Source: JAYPUA01 sp038133845 (GTDB lineage Bacteria; SAR324; NAC60-12). From it: a stretch of DNA of 64,000 nucleotides. The stretch's first letter is position 1. Every line of letters begins with the position of its first letter. The stretch covers positions 152,897-216,896 of the forward strand of contig JAYPUA010000001.1 of NCBI GenBank assembly GCA_038133845.1, given 5' to 3'. Shown here piece by piece: positions 35,258 through 43,547 of this stretch. The translations under genes and the position numbers were made by a program. The notes under the pieces are model-generated. The model was given only the letters and a program-made list of their open reading frames with translations, searched no databases and was not told where the DNA came from.

Positions 35258-36294
35258 GCCTCACGCTCCTCGTAGTATCCGAGTTTCTCCTGCAAGGGAC
35301 GGTCGTGGATGCGGATGAGAAACGCCTCTTCGTCCAGAGCCAGATGCTCCAACTCCGCAAAAACCGGGACCGAGAAGGTGTCCTTGGGCCCCCACTTTAC
35401 CAAGGTGCCGTTGATGCGGGTCGTGCCGGAGCCTCGGACCACATGAAACACGGCACTTTCTGAGCGCAGGACCGGACGATGCGCAGTGTCCGGGTGCAGC
35501 ATCATTGCGGTGAAACCCATTGTTGGCAGAGCCGCCTGTCCGGTCTCCGGGTTGACGTAGTCCACCTCCGTGACCTCCGAGGTCTGGAACTCGGCCATGC
35601 GGCGTAGCGCCTGCTCCGTCCGGGTCCAGGGGAAGCGGGTCATCGGGTAGCGGCGAGCCAGTTTACTCCTCTGACGAGAAGGGACAAGTCCAGAAGACCA
35701 GTATTCCAGCTGTGAGGCGTCCGGGCGCGGACGTGGCTCCTGAAGGGTGGCCTCTTCGGCATACGAACCTTCGAGGTAGACAAACAGCGGGAGGTCCAGC
35801 GCGTCCAGCCAGATGACCGGTTCCGTCCCCTCATGGCCGTGATCGTGGAGATCTCCTCCAGGAGTGAGGACCAGGTCGCCATCAGCCATCGGGAGCTTCT
35901 CTCCATCCACCACGGTGTAGCCTCCGGATCCTTCAACCAGAATCCGAGCCGCGCTGGGAGTGTGACGATGAGCCGGAGCCGTTTCTCCCGGCAGGAGAAG
36001 CTGTAGGCCGATGTAGATCGTGGAGGTCGCCTGCATCGCTCCGACGCCACGCCCAGGATCCGAGAGCACCAGCACCCGGCGCTCAGCCTTTTCCACAGGA
36101 GTCAGTTCTCCTGCACGGAGCAGGAGCGGCCGGATGGAGTCGTAGTTCCAGTAGCCCGGACGGGTCACAGGCGCGGGCTGCCCCAGCGGGAGCAGGTTGC
36201 GCATCATGGGCCACAGCGGAGCCACTCCGGCCTGGGACATCGCTTCTCGAAAATCCTGCGGAAGCTCCTCCAACGTGCCCAGCTTTTGTGTCAT
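35254..36294 (-). CDS. Gentisate 1,2-dioxygenase
   Basis: This 346-residue bicupin has RPGYWNYDSIRPLLLRAGELTPVEKAERRVLVL and LLPGETAPAHRHTPSAARILVEGSGGYTVVDGEK, where the His-x-His-type iron ligands of the N-terminal cupin reside, DLHDHGHEG, and a second cupin near GFTAMMLHPDTAHRPVLRSESAVFHVVRGSG. It opens the gentisate ring to maleylpyruvate using Fe(II) and O2. ATG at 36294 is preceded by GGAGGAGAG; a longer reading would run through the promoter. It is the first gene of the operon and is controlled from the promoter-operator at 36347-36375. Confidence 0.95.
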   Translation of the reverse strand: MTQKLGTLEELPQDFREAMSQAGVAPLWPMMRNLLPLGQPAPVTRPGYWNYDSIRPLLLRAGELTPVEKAERRVLVLSDPGRGVGAMQATSTIYIGLQLLLPGETAPAHRHTPSAARILVEGSGGYTVVDGEKLPMADGDLVLTPGGDLHDHGHEGTEPVIWLDALDLPLFVYLEGSYAEEATLQEPRPRPDASQLEYWSSGLVPSRQRSKLARRYPMTRFPWTRTEQALRRMAEFQTSEVTEVDYVNPETGQAALPTMGFTAMMLHPDTAHRPVLRSESAVFHVVRGSGTTRINGTLVKWGPKDTFSVPVFAELEHLALDEEAFLIRIHDRPLQEKLGYYEEREA

Positions 36295-36346
36295 CTCTCT
36301 CCTCCAACAGATCATGCCTCCCCAAAAAACTTGGGAAATTTTGGTG

Positions 36347-36369
36347 AGTATACTAATGATTAGTATACT
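36347..36369. promoter_or_regulatory. Perfect palindromic operator, probable MarR-family binding site
   Basis: AGTATACTAA (36347-36356), spacer TGA, then TTAGTATACT (36360-36369): a perfect 10+3+10 dyad between the divergent gentisate dioxygenase and marR genes. It fills the spacer and -10 box of the leftward promoter and touches the -35 of the rightward one, so a bound dimer would block both. It is AT-rich against a GC-rich background. Confidence 0.88.
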
Positions 36370-36375
36370 TGTCAA
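36347..36375 (-). promoter_or_regulatory. Sigma-70-type promoter of the gentisate operon
   Basis: On the minus strand TTGACA (36370-36375) is followed after exactly 17 bases by TATACT (36347-36352), a near-consensus promoter. Transcription should start near 36340, leaving a 45-base leader with GGAGGAGAG before the dioxygenase ATG. Confidence 0.85.
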
Positions 36376-36396
36376 TTGGCTTTTTGCTGTCATACT
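36369..36396 (+). promoter_or_regulatory. Candidate promoter of the marR gene
   Basis: TTGTCA (36369-36374), 16 bases, then CATACT (36391-36396). It is weaker than the leftward promoter, and its -35 abuts the palindrome, consistent with autoregulation. Confidence 0.5.
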
Positions 36397-36454
36397 TGAA
36401 GGAGAACGCAAGTTCATTGATGAGACACAAGGAGGGACTCTGGAGATTTACAAA

Positions 36455-36895
36455 ATGCCGGGACACCTAATCCGGAGGTTGCACCAGATTTCGGTGGCGG
36501 AGTTTGCCTCGACCACCTCCGAGGCAGGGTTTGACCTGACCCCGGTGCAGTTTGCGGCCTTGACCGCGATCTCCGCAAATCCGGGGATCGATCAGGCGAC
36601 GCTTGCAGGGTTGATCTTCTATGATCGGGTAACAATCGGGGGGGTGGTGGACCGCCTGGAGCACAAAGGTTACGTGGAGCGCATTGTCAACTCTCGCGAT
36701 CGGCGAGCGCGCCAGCTGTTTTTGACGGAAGAGGGGAGGGCGACGCTGAATTCTGCCCTGCCTTCGGTGGAGCAGGTGCAGGAGAACATCCTCGCCCGGT
36801 TGGGAACATCGGAGCAGGAGGAGTTCATGCGCTTGCTGAAGAAGGCCTGCGAGGCACAGCCTTCCCTGGCCACATCGACTTCATCTGGCAAGTAA
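36455..36895 (+). CDS. MarR-family transcriptional repressor of the gentisate operon
   Basis: From ATG at 36455 the product is 146 residues: MPGHLIRRLHQISVAEFAST, DLTPVQFAALTAISANPGIDQATLAGLIFYDRVTIGGVVDRLEHKGYVERIVNSRDRRARQLFLTEEG (winged helix-turn-helix and wing), and C-terminal dimer helices. MarR proteins of this kind lift repression on binding aromatic acids. GGAG nine bases before the ATG supports this start. Relatives often have some ten more residues before MPGH; the in-frame upstream region is open and has good ribosome-binding sequences but no ATG, GTG or TTG in a suitable place, so a rare start cannot be excluded. Confidence 0.9.
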   Translation: MPGHLIRRLHQISVAEFASTTSEAGFDLTPVQFAALTAISANPGIDQATLAGLIFYDRVTIGGVVDRLEHKGYVERIVNSRDRRARQLFLTEEGRATLNSALPSVEQVQENILARLGTSEQEEFMRLLKKACEAQPSLATSTSSGK

Positions 36896-36930
36896 TCCCG
36901 GACAAGCAGTGACTCCGGAGATCGCAGAAC

Positions 36931-38094
36931 TCATGGAGCCGGCTCGGAGTTTCGAAGGCGCTGAACCGTGTCGATGACGCGTCCGGCGACATAATCGATC
37001 TCTTCCTGCGTGGTTGGGCGCCCGATGCTAAAGCGCAGGGAGGCTCGGGCCAGTGGCTCCGGGACGCCCATCGCCTCCAGGACATAGGACGGGTGAGGTT
37101 CGCTGGAGGTGCAGGCCGATCCGGAGGCCAGCGCGATCTCGCTCAGGCCCAGCAGGAGCGCCTCGCCGTCCACTTGGTCGAAGCTCAGGTTGAGTGTGTT
37201 CGGAAGCCTTGGAGCCTCGGGGCCATGACGAAACACGCCCTCCAGGTTCCGGGAGATCTGCTCCCAGAGCGCCTTGCAGAGCGAGGCCTGCCGCGTCGCT
37301 TCGGCCTCCAGCACCTGGGCACCCAATTCGGCTGCCTTGGCGATCCCCACGATTCCGGGAACGTTCAGCGTCCCGGAGCGCAATCCCGATTCATGCCCTC
37401 CTCCAAGAAGCCTTGGGCTCAGTACCGGACGGTCCCGGAACCGCCTCACGTAGAGGGCACCGATGCCCTTGGGGCCGTAGCACTTGTGAGCGCTGACGGT
37501 CAAGAGGTCGATGTTCATCTGCTCCACGTTCAGGGGGATCTTGCCCAAAGCCTGGGTGGCGTCGGTGTGGAACAGCACGCCGCGCTCTCGGCAGAGCGCC
37601 CCGATGGCTTCAAGAGGGTGCAGCGTTCCGGTCTCGTTGTTGGCTGCCATCAGCGAGATCAGGACGGTGTCTGGGCGGATGCTCTGCCCCAGTTGGTTCA
37701 GGTCGAGGTGCCCTTCCCGGTCGACCTCAAGCACGCTGACCTCCCACCCTTGACGCTGGAGCGCGCGACACGGGTCCAGTACGGCCTTGTGCTCGGTGGC
37801 GGCGGTGATCAGGTGCCGGCCGCGCGGCTGATGCTGTACGGCAGCCCCGAAGATTGCCAGGTTGCAGGATTCCGTCGCGCCGCTGGTGAAAATCAGATCC
37901 TTCCCGGAGCCGTGAAACACTCCGGCGAGGCGATCACGGCAGGCCTCCACCACCCGCTCTGCGGTCCAGCCAAAGGAGTGATTGCGGCTGGCGGCATTCC
38001 CAAAATGCTCTGTGAAGTAGGGCAGCATCGCCGCCACAACCTGAGGATCGGTAGGAGTGGTGGCGTTGTAGTCGAGGTAGATCGGAAACTTCAT
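36931..38094 (-). CDS. iscS: Cysteine desulfurase (IscS/NifS family)
   Basis: The 387-residue PLP enzyme has YLDYNATTP at the N-terminus, FTSGATESCNLAI, ATEHKAV, the cofactor-binding VSAHKCYGPKGIG with the Schiff-base Lys, RSGTLNVPGIVG, and the active-site loop SGSACTSSEPHPSYVL with catalytic Cys. It mobilises sulfur from cysteine for Fe-S clusters or thio-modified tRNA. The class I (IscS/NifS) loop is clear; the sequence does not decide between a housekeeping IscS and a NifS paralogue because no isc genes adjoin. ATG at 38094 is chosen since it leads directly into the conserved N-terminus. Confidence 0.92.
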   Translation of the reverse strand: MKFPIYLDYNATTPTDPQVVAAMLPYFTEHFGNAASRNHSFGWTAERVVEACRDRLAGVFHGSGKDLIFTSGATESCNLAIFGAAVQHQPRGRHLITAATEHKAVLDPCRALQRQGWEVSVLEVDREGHLDLNQLGQSIRPDTVLISLMAANNETGTLHPLEAIGALCRERGVLFHTDATQALGKIPLNVEQMNIDLLTVSAHKCYGPKGIGALYVRRFRDRPVLSPRLLGGGHESGLRSGTLNVPGIVGIAKAAELGAQVLEAEATRQASLCKALWEQISRNLEGVFRHGPEAPRLPNTLNLSFDQVDGEALLLGLSEIALASGSACTSSEPHPSYVLEAMGVPEPLARASLRFSIGRPTTQEEIDYVAGRVIDTVQRLRNSEPAP

Positions 38095-38157
38095 GGGACA
38101 TGAAGGAAAGGCTCCGGGAGAAAATGCCTTCCGCCCTCCCGGAAGCAAGAGTCCGGG

Positions 38158-40665
38158 TTAGGCCTGCGCCGGCTTGCCGAAGGGCTTGATCCAGAGAATC
38201 AACTGCGGCAGCAACGTCAGCGCGGCCGTCAGCGCGGCGATCATCGCCAGGCTGGTGAGGAGCCCGAAGTAGATGCTGGGGATGAAGTTGGAGAAGACGA
38301 GGATGCTGAAGCCGATCACGATGGTCACGGAGGTGTAGTACATCGCGCTCCCAATGGTCGCGTGTGCCCGGTGCATGGTGGCCGGGTAGTTGCGGTCCTT
38401 CTCGAACTCCTCCTTGAAGCGGTGAATGTAGTGGATGGTGTCATCCACGGCAATGCCCACACTGATGGCGGCGATCGTGATGGTCATCAGGTCCAGTGGA
38501 ATCCCGACCCAGCCCATCATGCCCAGAACCACTCCGATGGAGAGGAGGTTGGGAAAGATTGCGATGAATGCAAGCTTGAGCGAGCGGAAGAGAATCAGGA
38601 ACATGAACATCAGCACCAGCACCGCAAAGCCCAGCGTCAGGATCTGCGAGCTGAAGAGGCTCTGGAGCATGTTGTTGTAGAGCACCAACAGGCTGGCCAG
38701 CCGCGCCTGCCCTTCCTTGAGCCCGACCTCTTCGACCAACTCGCGCTCGATGCGCTTCAGGAGTTCATTCCGCCGTAGTTCCGGGAGCGAGTCGACCACT
38801 CTCGCCGAGATGCGGACCTCATCGTTCTCCACCGAGACGTAGGGCGTGAGGATGATCTTCCGGAAGCGTTCCGGCAGCTCCTGATAGACCAGCGCCAGCA
38901 GAAATCCGTCCAGCGGCTTGTTGTCGTTGAGGGTCACCCCGACCTTCAGCAAGGTCCCGAGCGAGATGACCTTCCCAACCTCCGGGAGGCCCGACAGGTA
39001 ATCGTGGACACGCTCCACGGTTCGCATGCGCTCCGGAGTGAACCAGTACTGAGCCGAGTCGGCCTCTTGAGCAAACTCCTCTTCAAACTGATCGAAGAAC
39101 TCATCCTCCGGGCTGCTTGCCGCATCGTCGGCCGGGGCAGGCGGCTCTTCTGCCTGTGAGGATTCGAACCTGACGATGACATCCAGCGGGGTCGTTCCTC
39201 CGAGCTGCTGGTCGATCACGGACATGCCCTGATAGATCTCCGTGGTGTGCTTGAAGTAGTCGATGAAACTGTTCTCCACTCGGAGCTGGGTGATGCCCAC
39301 GATACTGACGACCAGGATTCCGGCGCTGCACCAGAGGATCAGGTTGCCAAACCGCTCGGTGAAGTTGGCGGTCACCCGAGTCAAGGAGAAGCGTCCTGCC
39401 CGCTCCGGAGGCTGCTCTGCCTTGGGAAAGAGCATCAGCACCGCCGGGAAGATCAGAAAGGCAAGGATCAGCGAAACCGCAACTCCGGCGCTCATCATCC
39501 AGCCGAAGTTCATCACGGGCAGGATGCCGCTGAAGACGAGCGAGGAAAACCCGGCGATGGTTGTCAGGATGGCAAAGAAGCAGGGCTGCGCCATGGCGAC
39601 CACCGCATTTTCGACCAGCTCTGCGAGCGGCGCATCCGGAGTGGCCCGGGCCAACTCGCGGTACTTGACGATCAGATGGATCGTCAAGGCCATGGTGATG
39701 ATGAGCTGGATGGAGACGAAGTTGGAGGAGATCACGGTCACCTCCCAGTCAAAGAGCCCCAACAGTCCGGTTGTAGCGACCACTGAGGTGGCACAGATCA
39801 GCACCGGAAGCAGGATCCAGCGGACCTGCCGGAAGATGAACCAGAGGGTGATGACCAGGAAGATCAGCACACCGGTTCCGAAGATCGCGAGGTCGTCCTT
39901 GATGAAGGAGATCGTGTCGTCAGCGATCATGCTCACCCCTCCAAGAAACAGGTCCGCATGTTCCCGGTAACCTCCCATGATTGCCCGCACGGAAGCGATG
40001 TTCTCGTGCTCGACCACGCGCATCATGTCTCGGTGTGCCTTGAAGTCGGCTTGAACCTGAGCGTACTCGGCTGCCTCTTCCGGGGTCAGGCCTGCTGCTT
40101 TCTCTTTGGAACGCAGGGCGTTGCGCTGATTGAGAAGGGTGCGGTAGGTCTCGTCATCCTTGAGGTTGACGAGCAGTGCTGTGGTCTTGAAGTCCGGACT
40201 GACGAGGTTGCGGCTGTAGATGGGACTGTTGAGGAACTCTTCTCGGGCCAGGCTGAAGTCGATGCCTTCGGATTCGAGGGTGGGAACCTCCTTGAGCAAC
40301 TCCTGAACCGGCTTGGGCGGACTCTGTAGCAGCGGGACGTTGAGCAGCGAGGTGACCGAATCGACCCGGTCCAGCTTCTCCAGATCGGTCCCAAGGCGCT
40401 TCAGCTCGCTCAGGGTCTTCTCGCCCAGAAGTTCTCCGTCCTTGGGAGAGTAGGTGATGACCAGAAAGTCCGGGCTGTAGTAGCGCTCGTTGACCTGCCG
40501 AGTGAACTCCAGATCGCTGTCGTCCTCAAGCAGCAGCGTCTCTGCAGAGGCGTCAATGGCGAGCTTGCGGGCCTCTTCTGCCAGGAAGGCGAGCCCCAAT
40601 CCCAGAGCGATCAGGACAACAATCGGGGACTTGAGGACCAGGTTTCGGTAGAAGGAGCGGAGCAT
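38158..40665 (-). CDS. RND/MMPL-family lipid transporter linked to MlaA and MlaC
   Basis: The 835-residue protein has the RND-lite layout: one N-terminal helix, a periplasmic domain, five helices (about 255-420), a second helix, a second periplasmic domain, and five more helices. Each bundle has a sterol-sensing-like pattern, and the second contains ITIAAISVGIAVDDTIHYIHRF, the proton-relay helix with an Asp pair. An acidic insert (about 500-530, DDAASSPEDEFFDQFEEEF) precedes the second porter part. Relatives include HpnN hopanoid exporters and MmpL3. The mlaC and mlaA genes directly upstream on the same strand suggest movement of phospholipid or hopanoid between inner and outer membranes. Confidence 0.9.
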   Translation of the reverse strand: MLRSFYRNLVLKSPIVVLIALGLGLAFLAEEARKLAIDASAETLLLEDDSDLEFTRQVNERYYSPDFLVITYSPKDGELLGEKTLSELKRLGTDLEKLDRVDSVTSLLNVPLLQSPPKPVQELLKEVPTLESEGIDFSLAREEFLNSPIYSRNLVSPDFKTTALLVNLKDDETYRTLLNQRNALRSKEKAAGLTPEEAAEYAQVQADFKAHRDMMRVVEHENIASVRAIMGGYREHADLFLGGVSMIADDTISFIKDDLAIFGTGVLIFLVITLWFIFRQVRWILLPVLICATSVVATTGLLGLFDWEVTVISSNFVSIQLIITMALTIHLIVKYRELARATPDAPLAELVENAVVAMAQPCFFAILTTIAGFSSLVFSGILPVMNFGWMMSAGVAVSLILAFLIFPAVLMLFPKAEQPPERAGRFSLTRVTANFTERFGNLILWCSAGILVVSIVGITQLRVENSFIDYFKHTTEIYQGMSVIDQQLGGTTPLDVIVRFESSQAEEPPAPADDAASSPEDEFFDQFEEEFAQEADSAQYWFTPERMRTVERVHDYLSGLPEVGKVISLGTLLKVGVTLNDNKPLDGFLLALVYQELPERFRKIILTPYVSVENDEVRISARVVDSLPELRRNELLKRIERELVEEVGLKEGQARLASLLVLYNNMLQSLFSSQILTLGFAVLVLMFMFLILFRSLKLAFIAIFPNLLSIGVVLGMMGWVGIPLDLMTITIAAISVGIAVDDTIHYIHRFKEEFEKDRNYPATMHRAHATIGSAMYYTSVTIVIGFSILVFSNFIPSIYFGLLTSLAMIAALTAALTLLPQLILWIKPFGKPAQA

Positions 40666-40695
40666 GCGGATCGAAGAGCGAGACGGGTCAGGTGG

Positions 40696-41292
40696 TCAGA
40701 GCTGCTCTTTGGAGCGCATCCGGTCCATCAACTCGGCGAAGCTCTGGTTCTGCAGGACTCCTTCAAACTGGGAGCGGTAGGTCTGCACGAAGCTCACCCC
40801 GGAGATGTCCACATCGTAAACCTTCCAGCCACCGTCCCGGGTCTTGTACATCTTGTAGATCATCTCCATCCGGTCGCCTCCTCCCACCAGATAGGTCAGC
40901 ACTTCAATTCGGTTGTTCTTGACCTGGTTGGCCTCCTCCACGACCACCTGCTGATCAGTGTAAAGGTCCAGCTTGTCCAGGTACGATTGCTTGATGCGCT
41001 CGACAAACAGTTCGCTGAACTCCTTGCGTTCCTCTTTGCTCAGCGGAGACCAGTGCTTCTTGCCGAGGCTGAGGCTGGCCATGAGCTGGAAGTCGAAGAT
41101 GTCGTCGATGATCTCAATGATCTTCCGAGCGCGCTCTTCCTTGGGGAGCTGCTTCTGCTTCAGAACCTCGATCACTTCGTTGACCTTGCCTTTGGTCAGG
41201 GCCAGCACCGAGTCTGTTTCTGCCGCCTGAACGGCAGGCAGGCTCAGCAGCAGCATGGTCAGGCTCAGTAGGGTCAGCTTCAGGGATTTCAT
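40696..41292 (-). CDS. mlaC: Periplasmic phospholipid-binding protein MlaC (Ttg2D)
   Basis: The 198-residue protein has a signal peptide (MKSLKLTLLSLTMLLLSLPAVQA/AET) and the MlaC fold: IIDDIFDFQLMASLSLGKKHWSPLSKEERKEFSELFVERIKQSYLDKLDLY, and near the end GWKVYDVDISGVSFVQTYRSQFEGVLQNQSFAELMDRM, a near-universal MlaC signature. It ferries lipids across the periplasm. It sits between mlaA and an RND transporter gene instead of the usual MlaFEDB ABC system. ATG at 41292 follows GAGGAG and begins the signal peptide. Confidence 0.95.
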   Translation of the reverse strand: MKSLKLTLLSLTMLLLSLPAVQAAETDSVLALTKGKVNEVIEVLKQKQLPKEERARKIIEIIDDIFDFQLMASLSLGKKHWSPLSKEERKEFSELFVERIKQSYLDKLDLYTDQQVVVEEANQVKNNRIEVLTYLVGGGDRMEMIYKMYKTRDGGWKVYDVDISGVSFVQTYRSQFEGVLQNQSFAELMDRMRSKEQL

Positions 41293-41296
41293 GGGG

Positions 41297-42157
41297 CTAC
41301 TCCTCAATTTCTTTTTGACGGTTCTGCTCATACACATCACGCAGGAAGGGATACAGGTCCATTGCGTCCTTGCGGAGGCTCTCGTACTGGCCGATGCGCA
41401 GAGATTCGCGATTCACCACCTCCAGGGCCTTGACCAGATAGGGAACAGCGGGGTCATAGTCGCGCCCGTAGAGAACGTGATGCCCCTCCGGAGTGCGGTA
41501 GAAGAACAGGTCGTTGGTTGGCTCCAGCAGGTAGTCCGGATAGAGGCTGACGGTATCCCGCAGGTTCGACGGCCCCAGAAAGGGGAGGACGATGTGAACG
41601 CCGCCTCCGACGCCATAGTGGCCCAGGGTCTGTCCGAAGTCTTCCGGGCGCTCCTTCCACCCGAGCCAGGCCTCTGCCGGGTCAAAGATCCCGAGAATGC
41701 CCACGGTGCTGTTGACCAGAAACCGTCCGGTCTCTTCACCAGCACGCTTCAGCTTGAACTGCAGCGTGTTGTTGACCAGACGTACCGGAAACATCAGGTT
41801 CCGGAAGAAGTTGCGGACTCCAATCCGAGCCGGTTCCGGGACACCCCACGCATATCCGCGAGCGACGGGGTCCAGTACGTTCAGGTAGAGCCAGTCGTTG
41901 AAGCCGGTCATCGCCCGGTTGTACCCTGACAGCGGATCGTAGACCTCCGGCTTGGAGGCCTCGAACTCCTCCTCAAACTCGTCAAAACCTGCGTCGAACT
42001 CCTCCTCATCCGCTTGTGCCCAGAGCCTCGGGTTGAGTGAGGTGGCCCCTCCCCGAAGGGAGTCTCCGGAATCTTGCTCGGTTGGTGCCGCCTGAGCCCA
42101 GGTCGCCAAACCAAGAAGCAGGGCAAGTGCAGACAGGAAAATCAAGAGTGAGCGCAT
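41297..42157 (-). CDS. mlaA: MlaA (VacJ) outer-membrane lipid-asymmetry protein
   Basis: The 286-residue product contains the VacJ core: DPLSGYNRAMTGFNDWLYLNVLDPVARGY, VGVRNFFRNLMFPVRLVNNTLQ-like stretch, FLVNSTVGILGIFDPAE, DFGQTLGHYGVGGGVHIVLPFLGPSNLRDTVSLYPDYLLEP. It removes surface phospholipid and hands it to MlaC. Unlike E. coli MlaA it lacks a lipobox: the signal peptide ends ATWAQA/APTEQ, so it should be soluble or anchored through a partner. An acidic linker (residues about 50-70, DEEEFDAGFDEFEEEFEAS) follows. It is transcribed first in the mlaA-mlaC-RND order. Confidence 0.94.
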   Translation of the reverse strand: MRSLLIFLSALALLLGLATWAQAAPTEQDSGDSLRGGATSLNPRLWAQADEEEFDAGFDEFEEEFEASKPEVYDPLSGYNRAMTGFNDWLYLNVLDPVARGYAWGVPEPARIGVRNFFRNLMFPVRLVNNTLQFKLKRAGEETGRFLVNSTVGILGIFDPAEAWLGWKERPEDFGQTLGHYGVGGGVHIVLPFLGPSNLRDTVSLYPDYLLEPTNDLFFYRTPEGHHVLYGRDYDPAVPYLVKALEVVNRESLRIGQYESLRKDAMDLYPFLRDVYEQNRQKEIEE

Positions 42158-42510
42158 CCGATCAGACGGAATGAGGTTGCTGTAGACCCTTAGACACTAT
42201 CGGAATTCGCTCAAGTGTCCACTCCGGAATTGAATCCCATTGTTTCACAAGGATGTTCAGGTTCCGTTGGAGCCTGCAGACCTTGGCGTGTTCCCGTTTG
42301 GAAGAAGATGAATTTGAGCGAATTGTCCAGGCACCTTTTTGTCGACGGACCGCTCGCCGCCAGGGGGCTTTTTTCGGGTACAGCGAGCCGCCCGAAGCCT
42401 CCCGGAAATCCGGGTTCTTGGGAATTTGTCTTGAAAAGAGATGATAAAGATCACATTTTAGTACCCTCCCTGCCGACCAAAGGCTTTATTCCCATTCATT
42501 GAGGAGCTTC
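42158..42510. other. Divergent intergenic region between mlaA and phnD
   Basis: About 350 bases with no convincing gene. It must contain the mlaA and phnD promoters. A short dyad CCCGGA-AA-TCCGGG lies near 42402-42416. I looked for paired Pho-box repeats before phnD and found none I would defend. GAGGAG precedes the phnD ATG. Confidence 0.55.
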
Positions 42511-43503
42511 ATGAACAAGTTGACATACTGGATCCGTTCCTTCCTGCTCGCCTCGGCGTCCTTGCTTGTTGCAGGGTCGGTCATGGCGCAGGACTGCCCA
42601 CGAGGAGACCTGGACAGTCGTTTCTGTGACCGAAATGGAGACCTGGTGGCCGACGTCCCCTCGGATTCCAGCAAGTGGGTGAATCCGGACACCTTGATTT
42701 TCGCCTATACCCCGGTGGAGGATCCTGCCGTCTACAAGACCGCCTGGTCCGACTTCCTGACGCACATGGAGAACGTCACAGGGAAGAAGGTGATCTTCTT
42801 CCCCGTCCAGTCGAACGCGGCTCAGATCGAGGCGATGCGTTCCGGACGTCTGCATGTCGCTGGGTTCAACACCGGCTCCAACCCGCTGGCTGTGAACTGT
42901 GCCGGCTTCTCTCCGTTCACCATCATGGCCAGCCTGGACGGAAACTTTGGCTACGAGATGGAGATCATCACCTATCCGGGGAGCGGAATCAACAAGGTGG
43001 AGGACATCAAGGGGCGCAACCTGGCATTCACCTCTCCAACCTCCAACTCCGGCTTCAAGGCTCCATCAGCGATCCTCAAGGCTGAGTTTGACATGCTGCC
43101 GGACCGAGACTTCGAGCCGACGTTCTCCGGGAAGCACGACAACTCCATCCTCGGTGTTGCCAACAAGGACTATGATGCCGCATCGATCGCCAACTCGGTC
43201 AAGTCCCGGATGATCCTGCGGGAAGTGATCAAGGAGGACGACGTGATCACCATCTACAAGTCCCAGACGTTCCCGACGACAGGATTTGGACACGTCTACA
43301 ACCTGGATCCGAACCTGGCCCAGAGGGTGCGTGATGCCTTCTTCACGTTCGATTGGGATCGACCCGACGGCACCCCGACCTCTTTGAAGGAGGAGTTCTC
43401 CAAGTCGAATGAGGGGCAGTTCATTCCGATCACCTACCAGAAGCACTGGTCTGTCATTCGGACCATTGATAAGGCCAACGGCGTCTCCTACGCCTGCAAG
43501 TAA
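42511..43503 (+). CDS. phnD: Phosphonate/phosphite/phosphate ABC transporter binding protein
   Basis: The 330-residue product has a signal peptide (MNKLTYWIRSFLLASASLLV, cleavage near VMA/QDC) and then LIFAYTPVEDPAVYKTAWSDFLTHMENVTGKKVIFFPVQSNAAQIEAMRSGRLHVAGFNTG, the PhnD signature, with SPTSNSGFKAPSAIL in the ligand pocket. It has extra N-terminal cysteines (DCPRGDLDSRFCDRNG) that could form a disulfide. The cognate ligand may be a phosphonate, phosphite, hypophosphite or methylphosphonate; the window has no C-P lyase genes to decide. First gene of phnDCEE. Confidence 0.93.
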   Translation: MNKLTYWIRSFLLASASLLVAGSVMAQDCPRGDLDSRFCDRNGDLVADVPSDSSKWVNPDTLIFAYTPVEDPAVYKTAWSDFLTHMENVTGKKVIFFPVQSNAAQIEAMRSGRLHVAGFNTGSNPLAVNCAGFSPFTIMASLDGNFGYEMEIITYPGSGINKVEDIKGRNLAFTSPTSNSGFKAPSAILKAEFDMLPDRDFEPTFSGKHDNSILGVANKDYDAASIANSVKSRMILREVIKEDDVITIYKSQTFPTTGFGHVYNLDPNLAQRVRDAFFTFDWDRPDGTPTSLKEEFSKSNEGQFIPITYQKHWSVIRTIDKANGVSYACK

Positions 43504-43513
43504 AGCCTCACGA

Positions 43514-43531
43514 GTCCGCCTTCGGGCGGAC
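43514..43531 (+). terminator. UUCG-capped hairpin between phnD and phnC
   Basis: GTCCGCC (43514-43520), loop TTCG, GGCGGAC (43525-43531): a perfect 7-bp stem with the extra-stable UUCG tetraloop, ten bases after the phnD stop and before the phnC ribosome site (TCCTCC region). No T-run follows. Its position suggests attenuation or 3'-end protection that favours binding-protein expression. Confidence 0.75.
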
Positions 43532-43547
43532 TTCCTCCTGACTACTC

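Noticed and set aside
39158..39170. GGATTCGAACC, resembling a tRNA T-loop on the minus strand
   Set aside because: It lies inside the RND transporter coding sequence (reading VRFESS) with no acceptor or anticodon arms around it.
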